In this document: positions 1 to 4,644 of the stretch, piece after piece
Position numbering within the stretch: the first letter of the stretch is position 1
Layout: each line of letters starts with the position of its first letter
Notes under the pieces: generated by a model
Told to the model about the DNA's origin: nothing
Seen by the model: the letters and a program-made list of their open reading frames with translations, nothing else
Databases searched by the model: none
Program-made: the position numbers and the translations under genes
From: VRUE01 sp046733275
GTDB taxonomy: Bacteria > Actinomycetota > Thermoleophilia > Solirubrobacterales > 70-9
DNA length: 6,961 bases
Assembly (NCBI GenBank): GCA_046733275.1
Contig: JBKPOW010000202.1
Location: forward strand, 1-6,961
Direction of reading: 5' to 3'

Positions 1-23
1 CGTCAGATGTGTATAAGAGACAG
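1..23 (+). other. Nextera transposase adapter remnant (sequencing artefact)
   Basis: Bases 5-23 read AGATGTGTATAAGAGACAG, the Tn5 mosaic end used in Nextera libraries, and bases 1-4 (CGTC) match the preceding bases of the read-1 adapter. The true genomic sequence therefore begins at about base 24. On the minus strand the adapter encodes the tail LSLIHI plus a TGA stop (bases 5-3), a known signature of adapter contamination in predicted proteins. On the plus strand it gives the equally typical false N-termini MCIRDR and MYKRQ. Confidence 0.98.
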
Positions 24-605
24 GTCCTGGATCGTCGCGGCGATCGCGGGGGCGGCGCGGCGGTCCTGCACCGGCGCGAAGCCCCAGACCACGGTCCCGG
101 CCCAGCCGCGGCGCCGCAGGCCGGCGAGCAGGTCGCGCCGAGCGGCGCCGCTCTCCGCCGTGACCACGCCGATCGCTCTCGGCAGCCGCGGCCGCGCGAG
201 CTGCTTTTGCAGCTCGAAGAGGCCCTCGGCGCGCAGCTGCTTGCGCAGCGCCGCGAGCCGGGCCAGCAAATCGCCCTCGCCGGCGAGACGCACCTGCGTC
301 GCCCGGAAGGCGAAGCTCGGCGAGGCCTGGCCACCCCCCGGGTAGTAGTCGGGTCCGCCGCCGATCACGACTTCGGCGCCGTCGCGCAGCCCGCCCTCGG
401 GCAGGCCCGCCTTCTCCAGGTCGTCGAGCCAGATCGCGCAGGGCACCGCGCCCTCGGCGTCGCGCAGCTCGAAATAGGCCTGCACCTTGCTGCGCGAGAC
501 GTCCGTCACCTCACCGACCAGGCGTACGCGGGCGCGGCGGCGCAGCTCCTCCTGCAGCTTGCGGGCATAGCGCCCGACGGGAAACGGCCCGGGTAGCTCT
601 TCCAC
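24..605 (-). CDS. xseA: Exodeoxyribonuclease VII large subunit, N-terminal part (truncated at contig edge)
   Basis: With the small subunit XseB, XseA forms exonuclease VII, a cytoplasmic single-strand-specific nuclease of DNA repair. About 194 genuine residues are visible, a little under half of the usual 400-450. Residues 7-20 (PFPVGRYARKLQEE) are the usual XseA opening. Residues 27-106 form the OB-fold nucleic-acid-binding domain (VRLVGEVTDVSRSK, then YFELRDAEGAVPCAIW). Residues 125-160 open the catalytic domain (RAEGLF, then LPRAIGVVTAESGAARRDLL, the counterpart of the family's IGVVTSxTGAAxxD). The start is GTG at 605, 10 bases after the hxlR stop. No Shine-Dalgarno is visible; a TAGCCT hexamer lies 7 bases upstream. 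The apparent ending LSLIHI-stop at bases 3-23 is adapter, so the gene is incomplete because of the assembly, not naturally truncated. The catalytic and coiled-coil parts cannot be judged. Confidence 0.93.
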
Positions 606-612
606 CCAGCCG

Positions 613-618
613 AGGCTA
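613..618 (-). promoter_or_regulatory. Possible -10 element of xseA, overlapping the hxlR stop codon
   Basis: On the minus strand TAGCCT lies exactly 7 bases before the xseA GTG. Its first three bases are the hxlR TAG stop. The TANNNT-N7-start spacing fits a leaderless promoter, but no -35 box is evident. A TAG stop in a tight gene junction gives half of the motif for free, so this is weak on its own. Confidence 0.3.
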
Positions 619-951
619 CTCGGAGCGCCAGCGGTTGGCCCAGGTCTTCAGCTCTTCGAGCGCCGGGCGCAGCTCGGCGCCGGCCTCGGTGAGCGAGTAG
701 GTGACGCGCACCGGGGAGCCCGGCTCCACCTGGCGCTCGACCAGGCCCTCGCGCTCGAGCTCGCGCAGCCGCTTCGAGAGCAGCCGGTCGGAGAGCCCCG
801 GCACGGCCTTGACCAGCTCGCCGAAGCGCAGCGGGCCATCGGTCAGGGCGAAAACGATCGCCCCGGTCCAGCGCCTGCCGATCAGCTCGATCGCGGCGTG
901 GAAGTGGGGGCAGACGCCGGGGGACTGCTCTTGCGCAGGTATGGCCTCCAC
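616..951 (-). CDS. HxlR-family winged-helix transcriptional regulator
   Basis: This 111-residue protein has the typical length and shape of HxlR regulators, which are dimeric DNA-binding proteins that often sense thiol-reactive or electrophilic compounds. Cys14-Pro15 begins the domain, in the place of the N-terminal conserved cysteine that is the redox sensor in relatives such as YodB and HypR. IELIGRRWTG (21-30) matches the family's LxxIGGKWT signature. LRFGELVKAVPGLSDRLLSKRLRELEREGLVER (41-73) is the helix-turn-helix with its recognition helix, and VRVTYSLTEAGAEL (81-94) is the wing. The start is GTG at 951. It diverges from the protease gene at 1002 and has a perfect inverted repeat (961-977) just upstream, so autoregulation, and possibly control of the protease, is likely. 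xseA follows after 10 bases and may be co-transcribed. The inducer is unknown. A second, out-of-family cysteine is not present. Confidence 0.93.
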   Translation of the reverse strand: MEAIPAQEQSPGVCPHFHAAIELIGRRWTGAIVFALTDGPLRFGELVKAVPGLSDRLLSKRLRELEREGLVERQVEPGSPVRVTYSLTEAGAELRPALEELKTWANRWRSE

Positions 952-960
952 CGCGTCTCA

Positions 961-977
961 GCTTACCGAACGTAAGC
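961..977. promoter_or_regulatory. Inverted repeat, probable HxlR operator over a divergent promoter
   Basis: GCTTAC-CGAAC-GTAAGC is a perfect 6-base inverted repeat with a 5-base spacer. It sits in the 50-base gap between the divergent hxlR (start 951) and protease (start 1002) genes. Its left arm forms, on the minus strand, a TAAGCT hexamer (965-960) that is 8 bases before the hxlR GTG. Its right arm contains TAAGCA (973-978) on the plus strand, a possible protease -10. A dimeric regulator bound here would block both hexamers. The size and position fit the dyads bound by HxlR-family dimers next to their own genes. Binding by this HxlR protein is inference. Confidence 0.6.
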
Positions 978-1001
978 AATGGGTCCGGGAAGCCGGCCTG
1001 C

Positions 1002-1790
1002 TTGGATTCCCCCATCAAGGGCATGCTCTCCTTTCTCGCTTCGGTCGCCTTCGTGCTGGCGGTGGTCTGGCTCCTCGGCGCCGTCGTGCTCCGTTCGCCG
1101 GAGGTCCGCCGGGCATTCGAACGTGTCGATCCGCTGCCCCGGATCGCCGGGCCGAGCGCGCCGGTCTCCGCGCCGGACCCGGCGATCGCCTCCGATCCCG
1201 AGGTGCGGCGGGCGAGCCGTTCGATCGTGCGGGTGCTGGGAACGGCCTGTGGACTCGGCATCGAGGGCTCGGGCTGGGTCGCGCGTCCCGGCCTGGTCGT
1301 CACCAACGCCCACGTCGTCGCCGGCGAGGAGGACACCGAGGTGACGACGATCGACGGCGCCTCCCTCGATGCCGTTGCGGTGCACTACGACCCCGGCAAC
1401 GACCTCGCGGTGCTGCGGGTCGACGAAGCGGTCCCGCCGCTGCCGATCGCCCCCGATCCGGAGGCGGGGACCGCGGGCGCCGTCCTCGGCTACCCGGCAA
1501 ACGGGCCCTACGCGGTCACCGCGGCGCGCCTCGGCGAGACCAGCACCGCGATCAGCGAGGATTCCTACGGCAACGGCCCGATCCGGCGCTCGATCGCCTC
1601 GCTCCGCGGCCGCGTCCGCAGCGGCAACTCCGGCGGCCCCCTGATCGACTCGCGCGGGCGGGCGATGGCGACGGTATTCGCCGCCACCACCTCCGGCCCG
1701 CAGGGCGGCTTCGCGATCCCGAACGAGATAGTCCGCTCAGCTCTCGCGCAAGCGACCGCACCGGTGGACACGGGTCCATGCACCGGTTAG
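1002..1790 (+). CDS. Membrane-anchored trypsin-like serine protease, MarP-like protease domain without CvpA domain
   Basis: This 262-residue protein has one N-terminal membrane helix (about residues 9-30), a linker, and an extracytoplasmic chymotrypsin-fold protease domain (about 75-262). The triad is visible: His104 in TNAHVV, Asp134 in GNDLAVLRV and Ser210 in GNSGGPL. VLGYPANGPYAVTAARLGET and the SYGNGPIRR segment closely resemble the protease domain of MarP, the mycobacterial periplasmic protease needed for acid resistance. Cys83 (TACGLG) and Cys260 (GPCTG, at the C-terminus) sit where MarP has its disulfide, so they probably pair. Unlike MarP, which is about 400 residues with a four-helix CvpA-type domain, only one helix is present. 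The segment RRAFERVDPLPRIAGP after it looks like the end of such a domain. The start is TTG at 1002 with GGGAAG about 9 bases upstream; ATG at 1023 (residue 8) is the alternative. The penicillin-binding protein gene follows after 33 bases. Substrate is unknown. Confidence 0.88.
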   Translation: MDSPIKGMLSFLASVAFVLAVVWLLGAVVLRSPEVRRAFERVDPLPRIAGPSAPVSAPDPAIASDPEVRRASRSIVRVLGTACGLGIEGSGWVARPGLVVTNAHVVAGEEDTEVTTIDGASLDAVAVHYDPGNDLAVLRVDEAVPPLPIAPDPEAGTAGAVLGYPANGPYAVTAARLGETSTAISEDSYGNGPIRRSIASLRGRVRSGNSGGPLIDSRGRAMATVFAATTSGPQGGFAIPNEIVRSALAQATAPVDTGPCTG

Positions 1791-1810
1791 TACTCGACCT
1801 CTCCTGAGGC

Positions 1811-1816
1811 TAAGTT
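1811..1816 (+). promoter_or_regulatory. Putative -10 element of the penicillin-binding protein gene (leaderless type)
   Basis: TAAGTT ends exactly 7 bases before the GTG at 1824, which would place the first transcribed base on the start codon. A weak TTAGTA (1787-1792) lies 18 bases upstream as a possible -35. There is no Shine-Dalgarno between the hexamer and the start. The gene may also be read through from the protease gene. Confidence 0.45.
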
Positions 1817-1823
1817 TCCGCCC

Positions 1824-3557
1824 GTGAGCCCACTGCCCGCCGAGGTGGAGCGCCGCCGCCGCGTACTCACCCGCGCCGTGCCGCTGATCGTCATCGCCGC
1901 GATCGCCTTCGTCGTCGGCGCCTCCGCCGGATCGGGCGACTCGCCGGAGAGGGAGGCGGCCGAGCGTTTCGCCCAGGCCTGGGCGCAAAAGGACTTCGCC
2001 GCGATGTACCGCGAGCTGAACCAGGCCTCGAAGCGTGCGGTCGAGCCGACCGCGTTCGCCGCCGCCTACCGCGAGGCAGCGGAGGTGGCGACGCTGCGCA
2101 CGCTGGAGGTCGGCTCCGCCGGGGACGCGAGCGGGGAGAACGGCGCGATCGTCGTACCGGTGCCGGTGGAGGCGGGCACGGTCGCCTTCGGCGACGTCGT
2201 CGCCGACCTCCACGTCCCCTACGCCGACGGTGGGATCGCCTGGGACGCAAGCCTGGTCTTCCCCGGGCTGGAAGCCGGCGAGCAGCTCGAAAACCGGCTC
2301 GACCTGGCGGCGCGCGCACCGATCCTCGCCCGCGACGGCACGCCGCTCGCCGAGGGACCGGCCGAGGAACGCGAACACCCGATCGGCAGCGCCGCGATCG
2401 ACGTCACCGGCGAAGTCGGCTCGGCCGAAGAAGAAGACCTGCCGGCGCTCGCCCGTCAGGGCTTCCCGCCCGAAGCCCCGGTCGGGATCAGCGGCCTCGA
2501 GCAGGCCTTCAACAGGCGCCTCGCGGGCCGGCCCGGAGGCTCGCTGCTGGCGGTGCGGGACGAAGGCGGCTCTGCCCGCATCCTCTCCCAGGCGGAGCCC
2601 CTCCCCGGCGCGCCGGTGAAGGCGACGATCGACCCCGACCTGCAGGTCGCCGCCGTCTCGGCTCTCGCCGGCCGGGCCGGCGGCGTCGCCGTGCTCGACA
2701 CCCGCAGCGGCGACGTCCGCGCGCTTGCCGGCCAGGCCTTCTCCGCTCCCCAGCCGCCCGGCTCGACCTTCAAGATGATCACCACGGTCGCCGCCCTGCA
2801 GAAGGGCGTGGTCACGCTCGAGACCGAGTTCGAGATCGCCGATGGGGTCAACGTCGGTGGACGCTTCATCAGCAACGCCAACGGCGAGCTCTGCGGCGGC
2901 ACCTTCCGCGAAGCGTTCGCCGAGTCGTGCAACGCCGACTTCGCCCCGCTCGGGCCGAGGATCGGCAACGACGAACTGGTCGAGGCGGCCGAGCGGTTCG
3001 GCTTCAACTCGCCGCCATCCCTCTACGCCGAACGTATCGTCGCCGAGGTGGAACCGGCCCAATCGACGATCCCGACCGAGATCGGCGAGGAGATCGACCT
3101 CGGCGTGACCGCGATCGGCCAGGGCGAGGTCCTGGCGACGCCGCTGCAGATGGCGAACGTCGCCCAGGCGATCGCCAACGGCGGCGTCCGCCAACCGACC
3201 TCGGTCGTGGCCAACGCCAAGCTGCGCCCGGAGGCCGAGCCCGAGCGGGCGATGTCGGCGACGATCGCCGATGAACTGACCGAGCTGATGGTCGGCGTCG
3301 TCGCCGGCGGCACCGGCTACGCGGCGGCGATCTCCGAGGCGCAGGTGGCGGGTAAGACCGGCACCGCCGAGCTGGGTCCCAAGCCCGGCAGCGAGCACGA
3401 AGAGGAACCCGAGCAGATCAAGGACGCCTGGTTCGCCGCCTTCGCGCCCGCCGAGAAGCCGCGCCTCGCGGTCGGGGTGATGCTGATCGAAGCCGAAGCG
3501 TCGGGCGGCGAAGTCGCCGCCCCGATCGCCGGCGAAGTCCTCTCGGCCGGGCTCTAG
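1824..3557 (+). CDS. Class B penicillin-binding protein (D,D-transpeptidase) with NTF2-like N-terminal domain
   Basis: This 577-residue monofunctional transpeptidase should cross-link peptidoglycan outside the cytoplasmic membrane. A basic N-terminus (residues 9-17) precedes a membrane helix (about 17-36). Residues 41-146 form an NTF2-like/MecA_N domain (EREAAERFAQAWAQKDFAAMY). A dimerisation-domain stretch follows (ARAPILARDGTPLAEG at 163-178, and GISGLEQAFNRRLAG at 221-235). The transpeptidase domain runs from about 265 to the end with all three active-site motifs: SxxK at Ser314-Lys317 (PPGSTFK), SxN at Ser368-Asn370 (ESCN) and KTG at 511-513 (AGKTGTAE). This architecture matches actinobacterial PBPs such as mycobacterial PBP-lipo (PbpB-like/MecA_N group), but no lipobox cysteine is seen here. 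The start is GTG at 1824, with a TAAGTT hexamer 7 bases upstream. The gene lies 33 bases after the protease gene, and both products act at the envelope. It converges on the lipoprotein gene with 2 bases between stops. Confidence 0.93.
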   Translation: MSPLPAEVERRRRVLTRAVPLIVIAAIAFVVGASAGSGDSPEREAAERFAQAWAQKDFAAMYRELNQASKRAVEPTAFAAAYREAAEVATLRTLEVGSAGDASGENGAIVVPVPVEAGTVAFGDVVADLHVPYADGGIAWDASLVFPGLEAGEQLENRLDLAARAPILARDGTPLAEGPAEEREHPIGSAAIDVTGEVGSAEEEDLPALARQGFPPEAPVGISGLEQAFNRRLAGRPGGSLLAVRDEGGSARILSQAEPLPGAPVKATIDPDLQVAAVSALAGRAGGVAVLDTRSGDVRALAGQAFSAPQPPGSTFKMITTVAALQKGVVTLETEFEIADGVNVGGRFISNANGELCGGTFREAFAESCNADFAPLGPRIGNDELVEAAERFGFNSPPSLYAERIVAEVEPAQSTIPTEIGEEIDLGVTAIGQGEVLATPLQMANVAQAIANGGVRQPTSVVANAKLRPEAEPERAMSATIADELTELMVGVVAGGTGYAAAISEAQVAGKTGTAELGPKPGSEHEEEPEQIKDAWFAAFAPAEKPRLAVGVMLIEAEASGGEVAAPIAGEVLSAGL

Positions 3558-3565
3558 GCCTAGAG
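3552..3565. repeat. 14-base perfect palindrome containing both convergent stop codons
   Basis: CTCTAGGCCTAGAG is its own reverse complement. The TAG stop of the penicillin-binding protein gene (3555-3557) and the TAG stop of the lipoprotein gene (minus strand, 3562-3560) are its mirror images around GGCC. An overlapping dyad, CTAGA-GG-TCTAG (3560-3571), follows. No T run is present, so it is not a standard intrinsic terminator. Confidence 0.7.
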
Positions 3566-4108
3566 GTCTAGGGTGACCGTCGCCGGGCCCTCGGGGCCCG
3601 GGATCGAGAGGACCAGCGGCCGGTTCTCGGATGCCGAGGCGGGCAGCTCGAAGAGGATCACCGAGCCCTCGATCGGGCCCTGCTGCGGGGTCGTGTCGAG
3701 CACCGGCACCTGTTCCTGCGATTCGACCTCACCGCCGAAGGGCAGCGCGTAGGGGCTCTCGCTCTCCAGCGCCTCGAAGGTCTCGTGGTCGGCGTCGGTG
3801 ATCCTGAACGAGTCAGCCAGCTGCTGCGGCTCCTCGCTCTCGTTCTGGACTTCGACGAAGACGCCGAAGTAGGCGGAGCCGGGAGGCACCTCCGCCTGGC
3901 CGACCAGGTAGCCGGAGTCCTCGTTGTCGTTGGGGTTGAGGAAGCGCGAGAAGATGACGTTGTACTCGAGCTCGCCGAGCGTCACCGGCTGGCCCTCGAC
4001 CACGTCCTTGGACTCGCTCTCCGAGCCGCAACCAGCGGCGCCGAGCGCGGCGATCGCGAGCACCAGGGCGGCCAGCACGGGCAGGGAGTTCCGGCGCGGA
4101 CAGGTCAT
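3560..4108 (-). CDS. Predicted lipoprotein, DUF4352/Ig-like fold
   Basis: This 182-residue protein has a lipoprotein signal peptide: basic start (MTCPRRN), hydrophobic stretch 9-26, and an AAGC lipobox with Cys27 as the lipidated residue. A Ser/Glu-rich tether (29-38) follows. The mature part is beta-rich and acidic. The segment YFGVFVEVQNESEEPQQL...FRITDADHETFEAL (80-114) resembles the core of DUF4352/telokin-like Ig domains, in which a strand with VxVxVxN is followed by a description-like acidic strand. It therefore should sit on the outer face of the cytoplasmic membrane. Function is unknown. The start is ATG at 4108, 13 bases after the stop of the SRPBCC gene, so the two are probably co-transcribed; a TAGACT hexamer 10 bases upstream could also give its own leaderless transcript. 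No Shine-Dalgarno is visible. The DUF4352 link is a pattern judgement, not a search result. Confidence 0.85.
   Translation of the reverse strand: MTCPRRNSLPVLAALVLAIAALGAAGCGSESESKDVVEGQPVTLGELEYNVIFSRFLNPNDNEDSGYLVGQAEVPPGSAYFGVFVEVQNESEEPQQLADSFRITDADHETFEALESESPYALPFGGEVESQEQVPVLDTTPQQGPIEGSVILFELPASASENRPLVLSIPGPEGPATVTLDL
3584..3600. repeat. GC-only hairpin just past the penicillin-binding protein stop
   Basis: CGGGCCC-TCG-GGGCCCG is a perfect 7-base-pair stem with a 3-base loop, 26 bases after the penicillin-binding protein stop and inside the 3' end of the lipoprotein gene, where it encodes the PGPEGP stretch. It is strong enough to pause RNA polymerase or protect an mRNA end, but it lacks a T run on either strand. 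A role in termination is inference; selection on the Pro-Gly codons is the alternative. Confidence 0.4.
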
Positions 4109-4118
4109 CGGCGGCGAG

Positions 4119-4124
4119 AGTCTA
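4119..4124 (-). promoter_or_regulatory. Possible -10 element of the lipoprotein gene, overlapping the upstream stop codon
   Basis: TAGACT on the minus strand (within TATAGACT) lies 10 bases before the lipoprotein ATG. Its TAG is the stop codon of the SRPBCC gene. The surrounding TATATAGA-like stretch is unusually AT-rich for this window, which supports a real promoter element. No -35 was recognised in the coding sequence upstream. Confidence 0.4.
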
Positions 4125-4577
4125 TATCTCGAGCTGGTCGCGCAGCCGCCGCAGCGCCTCGCGCCAACCGCGCTGCTCCCAGACCGAGTTGGCGGCGGCG
4201 ATCTCCAACACGCGGTCCACGGGATTCGCCGGTTCGGTCCAGCGCGAGACCCTGATCCTGGTCAGCGATCCGCTGCCTCCGCTCAGCTCCCAGACGGTGG
4301 TCGAGGGGATGCGGTTGCCGCGGCCGCCGCAGCCGCGCTCGACCAGCCTGCGCGGCTCGTCGACCTCGGCGATCGCGGTGTCCATCCAGACCGAGCGCAG
4401 CGGCGAGGCGACGCGGAAGCGCGCTCCGGCGCCGACGCCGCGCGACTCGAGCCGGGTGAGGTGGAAGCCGGTGAGCAAGTGATCGGTGAACGAAGGGCGG
4501 CGGGCCAAATCGGCGATCGCGGCGAAGACCTCCTCGCGCGGGGCGTCCACCTCGATCTCTGCGCTGACCGGCCCCAT
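4122..4577 (-). CDS. SRPBCC (START/Bet v1-like) family protein
   Basis: This protein of 151 residues is typical in length for single-domain SRPBCC proteins, which form a hydrophobic ligand cavity. The opening SAEIEVDAPREEVFAAIADLARRPSF (5-30) is the classic first strand and helix pair (xVxAPxExVFxxxxDxxxxPxW). The central part has alternating strands (GARFRV at 51-56, DTAIAEVDEPRRLVERG at 66-82, TTVWELSGGSGSLTRIRVSRW at 93-113), and a long C-terminal helix (about 133-150, ending RRLRDQLEI) closes the fold. I chose ATG at 4577 rather than the TTG at 4610, because the longer form would overlap the TAGAAT promoter element and adds only a non-conserved MLRSGTRIAPR. It precedes the lipoprotein gene by 13 bases and diverges from the FHA gene. 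Ligand and reaction are unknown; polyketide cyclase-type names are family labels, not evidence of that activity. Confidence 0.87.
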   Translation of the reverse strand: MGPVSAEIEVDAPREEVFAAIADLARRPSFTDHLLTGFHLTRLESRGVGAGARFRVASPLRSVWMDTAIAEVDEPRRLVERGCGGRGNRIPSTTVWELSGGSGSLTRIRVSRWTEPANPVDRVLEIAAANSVWEQRGWREALRRLRDQLEI

Positions 4578-4587
4578 GCGGGGCGCG

Positions 4588-4593
4588 ATTCTA
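4588..4593 (-). promoter_or_regulatory. Putative -10 element of the SRPBCC gene
   Basis: TAGAAT on the minus strand is a good match to TATAAT and lies 10 bases before the ATG at 4577, leaving a leader of only a few bases. There is no clear -35. It also argues against the upstream TTG start at 4610, which lies on the other side of it. Confidence 0.5.
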
Positions 4594-4614
4594 GTCCCGC
4601 TCCGGAGCAAAGGG

Positions 4615-4644
4615 TTTGACCGGTGGCTACAGCGGGGATAGGAT
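4615..4644 (+). promoter_or_regulatory. Sigma70-type promoter of the FHA gene
   Basis: TTTGAC (4615-4620) and TAGGAT (4639-4644) are separated by 18 bases. This is the clearest full promoter in the window. Transcription would start near 4651. The GTG at 4623 would lie inside this promoter and not be in the mRNA, so it bears directly on which start codon the FHA gene uses. Confidence 0.6.

Noticed and set aside
7..596. Two plus-strand open frames beginning MCIRDR and MYKRQ
   Set aside because: Both start inside the Nextera adapter and then run antisense to xseA; they are adapter artefacts.
506..1336. Minus-strand open frame of 276 codons spanning xseA, hxlR and the protease
   Set aside because: It overlaps three genes with clear protein families, and its translation is low-complexity Arg/Ala/Ser/Pro without domain motifs, as expected of GC-rich shadow frames.
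1737..3398. Minus-strand open frame of 553 codons antisense to the penicillin-binding protein gene
   Set aside because: The plus-strand frame has all transpeptidase motifs in the right order. The antisense product is Gly/Arg/Asp-rich without a fold, and its length is explained by few stop codons in GC-rich DNA.
4122..4610. Longer SRPBCC protein starting at TTG 4610
   Set aside because: The extension crosses the TAGAAT promoter element and adds a non-conserved basic stretch; ATG 4577 fits the family's usual beginning.
3924..4619. Plus-strand open frame of 231 codons across the lipoprotein and SRPBCC genes
   Set aside because: It is antisense to a clear signal-peptide lipoprotein and an SRPBCC fold, with no ribosome binding site or recognisable domain.
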